A stretch of 64,000 nucleotides of DNA from Oceanobacillus sp. Castelsardo (GCF_001659985.1 NZ_LYCS01000004.1:62001-126000), one strand, 5' to 3'; positions 8,963 through 19,153 are shown, counted from the first letter of the stretch. Numbers and translations: made by a program. The notes: generated by a model from the letters alone, not told the origin.

Positions 8963-10035
8963 TTACGAACAGGAACTGTAAAAATATGTTTCATAATGAC
9001 TTTAATAATCGACAATACTGGAACTGCTAAAATCATTCCTATGACACCGAACAGTTGTCCACCTAATAAAAGTGCAAAAATAATCGCAACAGGATGAATT
9101 GCCACACTTCTACCAACTATGTATGGAGATAATAGATTCCCTTCTATTATTTGAATAATGAAAATACCAATAACGGCAAATAAAACTAATTTAACAGAAT
9201 TTGTCGTTGTAAAAGCGATAATAACAACAGGTATTGCACCAATGATCGGTCCAAAATAAGGAATAATATTCATTACTCCCATAATAATGGCTAATATCAA
9301 GGAGTAATCAAAATTTAAAATCTTAAAAATAATAAATGCGGTTAAACCAACAAAGAAACAAACAATAAATTGTCCACGAATATAATCACCTAGACTATCA
9401 TCTATCGCATGAATAATTCTAGTTGTTCGTGTTTCATACTTTATAGGAATAAATCGTTTTAAGAATTTTTTAATTTTGTCATAGTCCTTTAAAAAATAAA
9501 ATACTAGTACTGGAATTACTGTAATAGTAATAACCATATCAAAAACTTTTGTAAAACCGCCAATTAATTTTGTTAATAATTGATCTAATGAACCTTCGAT
9601 ATTAATAAAAAACTCATCCATTTTATCATGTACCGTCTCTGGCATAAACGCGGTGTATTCATATAAACTATAAATCATCGTTTGATACGTTTTTGTCATT
9701 TCTGGTAAGTGATCAGCTAAATCCTGAATTTGATGAACTATCAATGGATAAAGTTTATACACTAAATATCCAACTCCACCAAAAAACAAAATATAAATCA
9801 GTAAAATCGCTATTCCCCTATGAATGTTATAACTACTAAGTTTTTCGATAATCGGATAAAGCAAATAAGCGATTAAGCAAGAAATTAAAAACGGGGTCAA
9901 CAACTTCCATAAAAAGGAAAAGACTTTACCATAATAAGGAAAGGTTTTTATAAGTAAAAAAGCAAAAAGAATGAATAGTACTCCAATAATAAGCCAATAT
10001 ATAATTGATATTCTCTTTCCATCATCAAACATCAT
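8959..10035 (-). CDS. yrrI: AI-2E family (PerM-like) membrane transporter YrrI
   Basis: A 358-residue polytopic membrane protein with about 7-8 hydrophobic segments. Two lie at the N-terminus, a soluble portion follows at about 110-160, and the rest are in the C-terminal half, with the family-typical IIPYFGPIIGAIPVVIIA and GRSVAIHPVAIIFALLLGGQLFG stretches. Members include TqsA-type exporters and Na+/H+ antiporters, so the substrate cannot be named. The start is ATG 10035 after AAGGAGGG. It lies just upstream of alaS, as in B. subtilis, and its stop overlaps the alaS promoter. Confidence 0.9.
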   Translation of the reverse strand: MMFDDGKRISIIYWLIIGVLFILFAFLLIKTFPYYGKVFSFLWKLLTPFLISCLIAYLLYPIIEKLSSYNIHRGIAILLIYILFFGGVGYLVYKLYPLIVHQIQDLADHLPEMTKTYQTMIYSLYEYTAFMPETVHDKMDEFFINIEGSLDQLLTKLIGGFTKVFDMVITITVIPVLVFYFLKDYDKIKKFLKRFIPIKYETRTTRIIHAIDDSLGDYIRGQFIVCFFVGLTAFIIFKILNFDYSLILAIIMGVMNIIPYFGPIIGAIPVVIIAFTTTNSVKLVLFAVIGIFIIQIIEGNLLSPYIVGRSVAIHPVAIIFALLLGGQLFGVIGMILAVPVLSIIKVIMKHIFTVPVRN

Positions 10036-10075
10036 TTGACCCTCCTTAGCTTTATTTTTTTACAACTAAGGAGTT

Positions 10076-10267
10076 CTATTGTAATCTAAGTTCCTCATCG
10101 GAAAATAAATCATTTAATGAACTTAAACTACCATCCGCCTCTATTTGATGAACTGCTAACTCATTATTTACAACTGTCATTTCAATGAAACAAGACCAAC
10201 AATAATAATTTTGTGCTCCAATTTTTCCAATGTCCTTGCTATTACAATTTGGGCAACGCAATACCAT
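10076..10267 (-). CDS. yrzR: Small zinc-ribbon protein, YrzR-like
   Basis: A 63-residue protein. The first half is a compact zinc ribbon with CPNC at residues 5-8 and CWSC at 23-26; the C-terminal half is acidic. Function unknown; the position next to yrrI matches B. subtilis yrzR, from which the symbol is taken. ATG 10267 follows AAGAGGTG. It ends 40 nt before yrrI, in the same direction, so the two are probably co-transcribed. A family-1 repeat hairpin with an enlarged centre lies directly upstream (10297-10454). Confidence 0.75.
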   Translation of the reverse strand: MVLRCPNCNSKDIGKIGAQNYYCWSCFIEMTVVNNELAVHQIEADGSLSSLNDLFSDEELRLQ

Positions 10268-10296
10268 CTAAACACCTCTTTTTAAGATACGTTTTT

Positions 10297-10454
10297 TTAG
10301 AAAAACTCACATTCGTTCGTTCTTTAGCGAAGCAACTCCCTGGATTACTACTTGAATTTCTTCTTAAACATACTTCCTGTAGCTTTGCGAGGAGGACGCT
10401 TCCCTGAATAATCTTGCAACACAACGAGCACATTTGTGTTAGTTTTTCTTATAC
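10297..10454. repeat. Dispersed hairpin repeat, family 1 (copy 2, enlarged)
   Basis: Starts TTAGAAAAACTCACATTCGTTCG and ends TGTGTTAGTTTTTCTTATAC, so the termini are an imperfect inverted repeat. The centre is about 100 nt longer than in the other copies. The remaining gap to recD2 (10455-10559) has no supported feature. Confidence 0.6.
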
Positions 10455-10559
10455 TTGGAACGTTAAAATTTTAACTACGTCGTAATGCTTCTTGCTAAAA
10501 TTTTATAATTTCCTAACGTACAATGATAGGCTTGCCCATTTTTTTCTAAAATATACTTT

Positions 10560-12884
10560 TTACTCCATAAAATCATATGGAGATAGCTCTTCGTCGTTAT
10601 TTCCTGTTTCGATGATTTTTATTTTTTCAATATCCAGTCTTTTGGAAAGTCGTTCTTTTAGTGAGGTAAATCTCCTATTTGTATCGATGGTTTGGATACC
10701 TTTTATAAAAGCCTTTCTTTCACCGCAGATAATTAAAGAATCCTTGCTCCTTGTAATGGCAGTATATAATAAGTTTTTTCTTAGCATTCTATGGTAGGTT
10801 GAAACTACCGGAAATACTACAATTGGAAATTCACTTCCTTGTGATTTATGGATAGAAATACAATATGCGTGTGTAAAGTTTACATAGTCTTTTCTTGGAT
10901 ATACTACTTCCCTATCGTCATAAGAAATGACTATTTGTTCTTCATTTTCCTTATTTTCGTCTGTCTTAAAGATAGCCACAATTTCGCCTATATCTCCGTT
11001 ATAAACCCCATCTTCCGGTTGATTCACTAATTGAATGACTCTATCGCCAACACGATAAATAACGTCTTGGAATCTTACTTCTCTTTTTCCTTTTTTCTTT
11101 GGATTAATCAATTGCTGAAGATGTTCGTTTATAACTGTTATCCCCGCTTGGGAGCGATACATCGGTGCAAGAACTTGCATATCATTGTAATGAATACCTT
11201 TAACATTCGCCTTCTCAAAGATAGTTGTAATCGCCTGAATCATTTGATATTCATTACACGAAATAAAACTGAAATCCTTCGCGTTTTTTAAAGATTCAAC
11301 TGTACAATTATTATTTTTAATTTCATGTGCCAGTTGTATAATCTTTGATCCTTCTTTTTGCCGGTAGACTTCCTTCAAGCTAACAGAAGGAATATATCCA
11401 CTATTTAATAAGTCGGATAATACTTGTCCGGGGCCAACGGAAGGGAGTTGATCCTCATCACCAACTAATAATACTTGCATATCATCTGGTATAGCTTTAA
11501 ATAAACTATTTGCTAACCAGATATCAACCATGGAAAACTCATCGACAATTAAAAATTTCCCGTCTAACTTCTCATTTTCTCCTTTATCAAATTCATTCAT
11601 ACCGTTCCAACCTAAAAGTCTATGAATCGTTGAAGCTGGAAGACCAGTGGATTCATTTAGTCGTTTTGCAGCCCTTCCAGTAGGAGCAACTAAAACAAAT
11701 GGAAATTCAGCTTTATTTTTGTAGTCAGCAAGGTCTAATGAAAGGTTAAATATGGCAGCATATGCCTTAATAATCCCTTTAATTACCGTTGTTTTCCCAG
11801 TTCCCGGTCCACCTGTTAAGATCATTATTTTAGAATGAATTGCCTGATTAATTGCCTCAAATTGTTCTTTTCCATAACTTAACACTTCTTGTTCTTCTAT
11901 TTCCCCAATAATTTTCATTAATTCAGCTACTGGAGTATGTTCATCATTTTCATTTTGGATTATTCTATTTAAGTGGGTTGCAAAGCCATCTTCCGCATAA
12001 TACAAGGATGGCAAATAGACATTACCTTCCTGAATAATTACCTTCTTTTCTTGATTTAGTTCGTCTAGTCTATTTGCTATAAGGTTGTCTGTTAAATCAA
12101 CACTTGAAGCAAGTAGATCCTTCACTTCACTTACACAGAAATCAAGCGGTATATATACATGGCCATCTTGTACACTTTTTTGCAAAACATAAATACATCC
12201 CGCACCTATTCGGTTAGGATGTGTTAACGAAAGTCCGTTCTGTTTTGCAATTGCATCCGCTGTTTGAAAACCAAATCCTTCAATATCAAATACAAACTGA
12301 TAAGGATCCTCTTCCATGTTTTCAATCGTTGATTGTTTATAGGTAGCAAAAAGTTTTTGTGCCATCTTTAAACCGATTTGATATTTTGATAAATAAAGAA
12401 CCACATGTTCAAATCCTTGATTTTCCTGAAGACTCTGTACTAAATGATCTCTAGTTTCTTTTTTCAAACCTTTGATATCATGAAGACTTTCTGGATCATC
12501 TAATATTTTTGAAATAGCATTCGAACCCAATTTTTTTACGATTCTTGATGCTAATCTTTTACCAATACCATGAAACAATTCGCTTGAAAGATACGCTATA
12601 AGTCCATCCTTTGAATTAGGTACAAAAGTTTGATAGGAGACAACATTATATTGTAATCCAAATTTGGGATGGCGTTCAAATTCCCCATAAAAATAGTAAG
12701 ATGTTGCTTCTATCAAATTTGAAAAATACCCTTTTATGACAACATCTTTTTCTTTAAAATCTTCATTCGTCTCTATAACCTTTATTTTGGCTATGGAAAA
12801 ATGTTCATGCTCATTGTGAAAAATCGTATATAATAATTCACCTTTAATATACTTTTTATCTTCCAAATTATGAACACTTTCCAT
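10560..12884 (-). CDS. recD2: RecD2 5'-3' DNA helicase (YrrC)
   Basis: A 774-residue SF1B helicase of the RecD2 type, which in Bacillus works outside any RecBC complex in replication-fork maintenance and repair. An N-terminal OB/helix-hairpin-helix portion (about 1-240) includes LFHGIGKRLASRIVKKLG. Walker A GGPGTGKTT is at 358-366, Walker B VDEFSM around 447-452, and the C-terminal motif VI-type segment THAYCISIHKSQGSEFP near 690. ATG 12884 follows GGGGG. It is 12 nt downstream of yrrB, so it belongs to the yrrB/mnmA operon. Confidence 0.95.
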   Translation of the reverse strand: MESVHNLEDKKYIKGELLYTIFHNEHEHFSIAKIKVIETNEDFKEKDVVIKGYFSNLIEATSYYFYGEFERHPKFGLQYNVVSYQTFVPNSKDGLIAYLSSELFHGIGKRLASRIVKKLGSNAISKILDDPESLHDIKGLKKETRDHLVQSLQENQGFEHVVLYLSKYQIGLKMAQKLFATYKQSTIENMEEDPYQFVFDIEGFGFQTADAIAKQNGLSLTHPNRIGAGCIYVLQKSVQDGHVYIPLDFCVSEVKDLLASSVDLTDNLIANRLDELNQEKKVIIQEGNVYLPSLYYAEDGFATHLNRIIQNENDEHTPVAELMKIIGEIEEQEVLSYGKEQFEAINQAIHSKIMILTGGPGTGKTTVIKGIIKAYAAIFNLSLDLADYKNKAEFPFVLVAPTGRAAKRLNESTGLPASTIHRLLGWNGMNEFDKGENEKLDGKFLIVDEFSMVDIWLANSLFKAIPDDMQVLLVGDEDQLPSVGPGQVLSDLLNSGYIPSVSLKEVYRQKEGSKIIQLAHEIKNNNCTVESLKNAKDFSFISCNEYQMIQAITTIFEKANVKGIHYNDMQVLAPMYRSQAGITVINEHLQQLINPKKKGKREVRFQDVIYRVGDRVIQLVNQPEDGVYNGDIGEIVAIFKTDENKENEEQIVISYDDREVVYPRKDYVNFTHAYCISIHKSQGSEFPIVVFPVVSTYHRMLRKNLLYTAITRSKDSLIICGERKAFIKGIQTIDTNRRFTSLKERLSKRLDIEKIKIIETGNNDEELSPYDFME

Positions 12885-12896
12885 AGTAAACCCCCA

Positions 12897-13568
12897 CTAT
12901 TCGTTGCTATTTTCTTCTAACAGGCTTTCCACATTCGTCTTTCCGTTCATTGCAAGTAGATGATCTGGTTGAATTCTTAGTGCTTTATTAAAGCAATCTA
13001 ATGCATCTACCATATTTTCATTAAATAATTCGATGACTCCTAGATTATAGTAAGAGTCAGAATGATTTGGATTTAGTTTCAATACATCCAAAAACACTTG
13101 TTTTGCATCGTTTAGAATATTACTTTGCGCCAAGGCAAGCCCATACTGAAAAAGAATATCATCATCTTTACGGTTCAGCTCACTCGCCCTTAGTAAATAT
13201 GGTAATGAAAGCTTGAACTGTTCTTGATTCATAAATGATAAACCCAACATAAAATATACATCAGCTTCATTCAGCCCTAACTGTTCAGCTTTTTGAAAGT
13301 TCGTTATGGCATGGTCAAATTGTGATTGTTCAAAGTAAAGATTACCAAGTCCATAAAAAGCTGTTGCACTATCATTATCCAATTCAAGTGCTTTATTAAA
13401 AAAACGCTCGGCACGTTCATATTCCTTTAAATGCAGCAATAGGTTACCAAAATTTATATAACCTAGTGGATCAGTTGGATTTTCCTCAATTACTTCATTA
13501 AATAGTCTTGCCGCTTCTTCATATTTTTGTTCTTGCATATAAGTAATGCCTTGTGTATTTTTATCCAT
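12897..13568 (-). CDS. yrrB: TPR-repeat protein YrrB
   Basis: A 223-residue protein made of about six tetratricopeptide repeats (for example DPLGYINFGNLLLHLKEYER and DSATAFYGLGNLYFEQSQFD), with no catalytic domain, signal peptide or membrane segment. It is expected to be a protein-interaction scaffold; the partner is unknown. ATG 13568 follows TTGAGGGG with correct spacing; the frame is open five codons further upstream without a ribosome site. It lies between mnmA and recD2 with gaps of 16 and 12 nt, as in B. subtilis. Confidence 0.92.
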   Translation of the reverse strand: MDKNTQGITYMQEQKYEEAARLFNEVIEENPTDPLGYINFGNLLLHLKEYERAERFFNKALELDNDSATAFYGLGNLYFEQSQFDHAITNFQKAEQLGLNEADVYFMLGLSFMNQEQFKLSLPYLLRASELNRKDDDILFQYGLALAQSNILNDAKQVFLDVLKLNPNHSDSYYNLGVIELFNENMVDALDCFNKALRIQPDHLLAMNGKTNVESLLEENSNE

Positions 13569-13584
13569 ATAAAAACCCCTCAAC

Positions 13585-14697
<1,113 letters not shown>

Positions 14698-14703
14698 TTA
14701 TTT

Positions 14704-15852
14704 TCACTTTCCTTTTGTTAATCGATTTACTATTTTCGCAACACGCTTTGCTGCGTCTTTAACATTTTCATCTGTATTAAAGATTCCAAAACTAAATCGA
14801 ATAGAATTAGTCGTGCAGGGGTTATCTTTTCCAAACATAGCAGAAAGTACATGTGAAGGGTCAACACTACCAGCTGTACAAGCACTTCCACTAGATGCGG
14901 CAATACCTTCTAAATCAAAATTAGTTAATAACTGCTCCACGTTCGTTCCAGGGAAACTAATATTCACAATAGAAGAAATCTGTGAATTATAATCTCCATT
15001 TATTTCGAATTCAACATCATTTTCATTAAGTTCGTTCAAGAATATTTTCTTATATGAATGATATAGTTCCCTTCTTTCTTCTTTCTTCTTCATCGCTATT
15101 TCAACCGCTTTTTGAAACCCAACTATACTTACTACATTTTCAGTTCCGGGGCGTCGTTTTCGCTCTTGTTCTCCACCAAAATGTAGCGTTTGAATAGCTA
15201 TACCATCTTTTACATATAAAAAACCGACACCTTTAGGGCCATATATTTTATGGGAGGATACAGTTAATAAATCTATCCCTAATTCCTTCACATTAATATC
15301 TAATAGACCATAAGCTTGTACTGCATCTGTATGAAAATAAGCTTGATGATTCATTAAAAGTTTGCCAATTTCTATAACTGGTTGGATGATACCAGTTTCG
15401 TTATTTACATACATAACAGATACGATGATAGTATCGTCCCTTAAAGATTTCTTCAAATCTTCCACACGAATCTTACCATCCTCATAAACAGGTAAATACG
15501 TAACATCAAATCCACTTTCTTCTAGAAACTCTGCTGTGTGAAGCATTGCATGATGTTCTTGATTAGTCGTTATAATATGGTTCCCTTTATTTCGGTTAGC
15601 GAAAGCTGTTCCTATTAAAGCTAGATTATCTGCTTCCGTTCCCCCACTAGTAAAGATAATTTCCTTCTCATTCGCATGAATACTTTGAGCCATGACACGT
15701 CTCGCTTCATCTAACAATTGTCTTGCTTTTCTTCCAAATGAATGAACACTTGAAGGGTTACCGAATGTTTGTTGATAAATGGGAATCATTGCATCTATTA
15801 CTTCTTGCTCCATTGGGGTCGTTGCAGCATGATCCAAATAAATTGGTTCCAT
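14704..15852 (-). CDS. yrvO: Cysteine desulfurase (YrvO/IscS type)
   Basis: A 382-residue class V PLP-dependent enzyme that removes sulfur from cysteine as a persulfide. It begins MEPIYLDHAATTPM, has the HHAMLHTAEFLEESG region, the PLP lysine in SSHKIYGPKG at about 200 and the catalytic cysteine loop SSGSACTAGSVDPSHVL at about 316-332. ATG 15852 is used; the frame is open nine codons upstream, but GGAAAGAAG is just before 15852. Its place between cymR and mnmA points to a role as sulfur donor for tRNA 2-thiouridine. Confidence 0.95.
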   Translation of the reverse strand: MEPIYLDHAATTPMEQEVIDAMIPIYQQTFGNPSSVHSFGRKARQLLDEARRVMAQSIHANEKEIIFTSGGTEADNLALIGTAFANRNKGNHIITTNQEHHAMLHTAEFLEESGFDVTYLPVYEDGKIRVEDLKKSLRDDTIIVSVMYVNNETGIIQPVIEIGKLLMNHQAYFHTDAVQAYGLLDINVKELGIDLLTVSSHKIYGPKGVGFLYVKDGIAIQTLHFGGEQERKRRPGTENVVSIVGFQKAVEIAMKKKEERRELYHSYKKIFLNELNENDVEFEINGDYNSQISSIVNISFPGTNVEQLLTNFDLEGIAASSGSACTAGSVDPSHVLSAMFGKDNPCTTNSIRFSFGIFNTDENVKDAAKRVAKIVNRLTKGK

Positions 15853-15909
15853 TATCTTCTTTCCTTTCCTACATAACACTCACTGCTTACTATTCGTTTT
15901 AATATTCTA

Positions 15910-16329
15910 TTAAATATAAAACATATAAGCTTGTTGTTTTTCACCGTCACCATAGTTTTTAAGGTCCTCTAGAGTTGTTTTATCTAATACATCTTTTATT
16001 GCATCGCGAATTCTCCCCCATAATTCCTGTTGGGCTGGTGGTTCATCTTCAATACCTTCGACAAGGGTAATAGGTCCCTCTAATACACGAACAACATCTC
16101 CTGCGGTTATATTTTTTGCATCTTTAGCTAATACATAACCCCCATAAGCACCACGAATACTTTTAATAAGTCCAGCGTTACGTAATGGAGAGGCTAACTG
16201 TTCTAAGTAGTGTTCTGATAAATCATTGTCTTTTGCTATAGATTTTAATGAAGTAGGGCCCTCTCCGTGCTTTTTAGCTAAATCAATCATAATAGTTAAT
16301 CCGTATCTTCCCTTAGTAGATATTTTCAT
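15910..16329 (-). CDS. cymR: Rrf2-family cysteine-metabolism repressor CymR
   Basis: A 139-residue Rrf2-type winged-helix regulator. The N-terminal MKISTKGRYGLTIMIDLAKK, the recognition segment LSEHYLEQLASPLRNAGLIKS and the C-terminal GEKQQAYMFYI are all as in CymR. The protein has no cysteine at all, so it is not an IscR-like Fe-S sensor. In B. subtilis CymR acts with CysK as repressor of cysteine and sulfur uptake genes. ATG 16329 follows GAGGTGC; an upstream in-frame GTG (16338) lies too near that site. It reads into the yrvO-mnmA operon. Confidence 0.95.
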   Translation of the reverse strand: MKISTKGRYGLTIMIDLAKKHGEGPTSLKSIAKDNDLSEHYLEQLASPLRNAGLIKSIRGAYGGYVLAKDAKNITAGDVVRVLEGPITLVEGIEDEPPAQQELWGRIRDAIKDVLDKTTLEDLKNYGDGEKQQAYMFYI

Positions 16330-16481
16330 TATACGCACCTCAATTTTATAAAACTCTTTATTTGTTAGATTCTTTTTTTATTATTAGACAAACTTTACTT
16401 TTTTAGATTGCGAATATTCCTCGAACATAACCATTAAAAACACCATTGTAAACTAGTATGTCCGTATATACAATACTTGAT

Positions 16482-16510
16482 ATTATAGCATGAACACCAT
16501 GCCTCTTGCA
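16482..16510 (-). promoter_or_regulatory. Candidate promoter of cymR
   Basis: Minus strand: TGCAAG (16510-16505), 17-bp spacer, TATAAT (16487-16482) with an extended TGC before the -10. It lies in the divergent 286-nt cymR/rarA gap; the rarA promoter is not resolved. Confidence 0.5.
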
Positions 16511-16615
16511 TTTATGTCGAATTGGAATTAAGCTTTATACTAAAAATATCATAAAATAAGTGGCATCAAAAGGGATATATGATGGATGATCCACTTTGGC
16601 AAGGGGGAGCATTAA

Positions 16616-17893
16616 ATGAATCACAAACCATTGGCCTATCGTATGCGCCCGACAGATATAGACGAAGTAATCGGTCAAAAACACCTAATCGGGGAAGGTA
16701 AAATTTTATATCGAATGGTTAAAGCTAATCTATTATCTTCTATGATTTTGTTCGGACCACCTGGAACAGGAAAAACCTCTATGGCAACAGCATTAGCTAG
16801 AACTTTAAGTCTTCCTGTAAAATTATTAAATGCTGTTACGGATAAAAAGAAAGATATGGAAATAGTTGTAGAAGAAGCAAAGATGCGGGGAAACATGGTT
16901 TTAATTCTTGATGAAGTTCATCGTCTTGATAAAGCGAAACAAGATTTTCTCTTACCACATTTGGAAAGTAATTTAGTTACCTTAATTGGTTGTACAACTA
17001 GTAATCCATATCATGCCATTAATCCAGCAATAAGGAGTAGATGTCATTTATTTGAACTACATCCACTAACAATAGAAGATATTCGTACGGCTCTGACACG
17101 TGCCATACAACAAAATGAGAAAGGATTCGGATCAAAAGATATACATATTAGTGAAGAGGCACTAAATCATTTCTCGTTTGCTTCCGGAGGCGATTTACGT
17201 TCATCTTTAAATGGATTAGAGCTGGCAGTCCTTTCAACACCTGGTGATAAAAATAATAGAATTGAGATTACATTAGAAATAGCTGAGGAATGTATGCAGA
17301 AGAAAAGTTTCTCTCACGATAAAAATGGGGATGCTCATTACGATGTTATTTCAGCTTTTCAAAAGTCGATACGGGGCAGTGATGTGGATGCAGCTTTGCA
17401 TTATTTAGGGCGCTTAATTGAAGCAGGTGATCTTGATAGTATTGCAAGAAGAATGATTGTTACTGCATATGAAGACATCGGTCTAGCCAATCCCCAGGCT
17501 GGACCAAGAGCAATAGCGGCTGTTCAAGCGGCAGAACGATTAGGTTTTCCGGAAGCACGAATCCCTTTAAGCGTTGCTATTATTGAACTTTGCCTTTCTC
17601 CAAAATCTAATACTGCTTATAAAGCATTGGATCATGCACTAGCTGATATTAGAGGCGGAAAAGCCGGTGAAATACCTGCACACCTTAAAGATACTCATTA
17701 TGAAGGTGCAAAAAGTCTAGGAAGAGGTATAAATTATCTTTATCCACATAATTATGATAGCGGTTGGGTAGACCAACAATATTTGCCTGATTCTATAAAA
17801 AACAAACACTATTATCAACCTAAGAAATCTGGTAAATTTGAACAGGCCTTAAAACAAGTCTATGATAAAATTAATCAAGAAAAAAGAAATTAA
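16616..17893 (+). CDS. rarA: Replication-associated recombination protein A (RarA/MgsA, YrvN)
   Basis: A 425-residue AAA+ ATPase that acts at stalled replication forks. Walker A FGPPGTGKTS is at residues 46-55 and Walker B LILDEVHR at about 97-104. The sensor segment and the C-terminal tetramerisation domain (MgsA_C) with DIGLANPQAGPRAIAAVQAAERLGFPEAR follow. ATG 16616 follows AAGGGGGAG. It is the first of the few genes on the plus strand, divergent from cymR as in other Bacillaceae. Confidence 0.96.
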   Translation: MNHKPLAYRMRPTDIDEVIGQKHLIGEGKILYRMVKANLLSSMILFGPPGTGKTSMATALARTLSLPVKLLNAVTDKKKDMEIVVEEAKMRGNMVLILDEVHRLDKAKQDFLLPHLESNLVTLIGCTTSNPYHAINPAIRSRCHLFELHPLTIEDIRTALTRAIQQNEKGFGSKDIHISEEALNHFSFASGGDLRSSLNGLELAVLSTPGDKNNRIEITLEIAEECMQKKSFSHDKNGDAHYDVISAFQKSIRGSDVDAALHYLGRLIEAGDLDSIARRMIVTAYEDIGLANPQAGPRAIAAVQAAERLGFPEARIPLSVAIIELCLSPKSNTAYKALDHALADIRGGKAGEIPAHLKDTHYEGAKSLGRGINYLYPHNYDSGWVDQQYLPDSIKNKHYYQPKKSGKFEQALKQVYDKINQEKRN

Positions 17894-18077
17894 AAAACTT
17901 GGCACAGCTATTGGACTGATGAATACCCAAGATGCATTAACCTTTATGGAGGGACGGGTAATCGGGGATCCAGAATAAGAAAGTTTATACTTTTCTAATA
18001 GCCAAGGTATAATTCCTATTTCTGGCGGCAAGAATAATAAAAACTTCACCTTGAGAAAATCTTTAAGAAATATTTAA
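17862..18077 (+). pseudogene. Possible degraded small gene after rarA
   Basis: One plus-strand frame runs from ATG 17862 (inside the end of rarA) to TAA 18075-18077 and is interrupted only by TAA at 17976-17978. The two halves, including GLMNTQDALTFMEGRVIGDPE before the stop and YFSNSQGIIPISGGKNNKNF after it, look protein-like in composition. There is no convincing ribosome site and I do not recognise the family. It could be chance, or the remnant of a small gene lost to a single stop. The rest of the gap up to rsfA (18078-18184) shows nothing else. Confidence 0.3.
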
Positions 18078-18184
18078 ACATGGTGAGATTAATATCCTAT
18101 TAGACTAATGATTAAGTACAAGTAGTTATAACTGCAAAAGTACAAATCTATTGATTTATGTCGCTAGAAAAGGAGTTGTAGATA

Positions 18185-18862
18185 ATGGCAAAAGTTAGAC
18201 AAGATGCTTGGTCACATGAAGATGATTTGTTATTAGCGGAGACTGTATTACGTCATATTAGAGAAGGTAGTACACAATTAAACGCATTTGAAGAGGTTGG
18301 GGACAAATTAAATCGCACTTCTGCAGCTTGCGGTTTTCGTTGGAATGCAGAAGTTAGACAAAAATATGATAGCGCGATTGATTTAGCCAAGAGACAAAGA
18401 AAAGAGAAAAAACGTGCACTAGCAAAACGAACCGGGCACTTCCAACAACCAGTAATGGCGTTACCTTCTAACTTAGAAGAGATTACTAATGAAAACATCA
18501 TCTATCAACCAGAAGAAAGCAGCAATGAAATACAGGTACCAACCATTAATTTGGACATGGTAATACAGTTTTTAAGAGAATTGAAAAAAGACTATCATGC
18601 TTCTAATCAATCAAAAGCATCATTAGAACAAACACAAAATGAAAACAACGTGTTAAAAACGCAAGTACAAGATTTAGAAAAACAATTAGAGCATACTGAA
18701 AATGAAATGAATTCGATTAAAGAGGATTATCAAGCTTTTATTCAAATAATGGAAAGAGCTAGAAAGATGACTGTTCTTGAGGATCAAGGAACGATAAAAG
18801 CCCCTACATTTAGAATGGACAAAAATGGTAATCTAGAGCAAGTCGCACAAGGATCTAATTAA
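18185..18862 (+). CDS. rsfA: RsfA-family prespore transcriptional regulator
   Basis: A 225-residue protein. The N-terminal Myb/SANT-like DNA-binding domain (about 1-75) is very close to RsfA: RQDAWSHEDDLLLAETVLRH and CGFRWNAEVRQKYDSAIDLAK. A low-complexity linker and a coiled coil at about 140-200 follow. In B. subtilis RsfA modulates part of the sigma-F regulon in the prespore; this could also be the related YlbO/GerR-type paralogue, so the symbol is by best resemblance. ATG 18185 follows AAAAGGAG. A shared terminator separates it from the convergent 6S RNA gene. Confidence 0.85.
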   Translation: MAKVRQDAWSHEDDLLLAETVLRHIREGSTQLNAFEEVGDKLNRTSAACGFRWNAEVRQKYDSAIDLAKRQRKEKKRALAKRTGHFQQPVMALPSNLEEITNENIIYQPEESSNEIQVPTINLDMVIQFLRELKKDYHASNQSKASLEQTQNENNVLKTQVQDLEKQLEHTENEMNSIKEDYQAFIQIMERARKMTVLEDQGTIKAPTFRMDKNGNLEQVAQGSN

Positions 18863-18864
18863 AC

Positions 18865-18899
18865 AAAAAAGCTGCCTTCCGATGAAGTCAGCTTTTTTT
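18865..18899. terminator. Bidirectional terminator between rsfA and the 6S RNA gene
   Basis: AAAAAAGCTGCCTTC and GAAGTCAGCTTTTTTT form a stem with one mismatch and T tracts on both strands. It can end rsfA (plus) and the small-RNA transcript (minus). Confidence 0.85.
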
Positions 18900-18914
18900 C
18901 TCTCGCTTATGTAT

Positions 18915-19105
18915 ATACCCAATCCCGATTATGCCGTCCATTTTATGTTTTGATCCCGCATTAAGCAGGTGGGTGCTCTATTTTATATTTATTATGGTTC
19001 CGACTCTTGTACGGCATCCACGCAATATAAAAACTTGAAGCTCCCTTTTAATTATGTTGTTCGGTCAAAATACGTTAAACGAACAAACATATCAGGATTA
19101 AGTAT
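18915..19105 (-). ncRNA. ssrS: 6S RNA (SsrS/BsrA-like)
   Basis: The termini pair perfectly over 11 bp, counting G-U pairs: ATACTTAATCC at 19105-19095 with GGATTGGGTAT at 18925-18915. The enclosed length is 191 nt, the size of mature 6S-1 RNA. The 5' part, AATCCTGATATGTTTGTT, resembles the 5' end of B. subtilis 6S-1 as I remember it. A near-consensus promoter lies 20 nt upstream (19125-19153) and a terminator just downstream, so the precursor would be about 250 nt and need 5' trimming. The place next to aspS matches bsrA of B. subtilis. 6S RNA binds sigma-A RNA polymerase in stationary phase. The plus-strand ORF over this region is not a gene. Confidence 0.78.
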
Positions 19106-19124
19106 GTTTAAACTTTGTAAATTT

Positions 19125-19153
19125 ATATTATCATACGAATATAATTTTTGCAA
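19125..19153 (-). promoter_or_regulatory. Sigma-A promoter of the 6S RNA gene
   Basis: Minus strand: TTGCAA (19153-19148), 17-bp spacer, TAATAT (19130-19125) with extended TGA. The predicted start is near 19118. Confidence 0.8.

Noticed and set aside
10242-10433. 63-codon minus-strand ORF overlapping yrzR
   Set aside because: Its sequence comes from the enlarged family-1 repeat; yrzR itself has the clear zinc-ribbon frame.
14704-15852. Assignment of the desulfurase as NifS of the nad cluster
   Set aside because: Its position between cymR and mnmA, with a 6-nt gap to mnmA, fits the YrvO type that serves tRNA thiolation.
17849-18049. 66-codon minus-strand ORF antisense to the end of rarA
   Set aside because: GTG start without a usable ribosome site. 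It is probably a shadow; the plus-strand interrupted frame is the better candidate.
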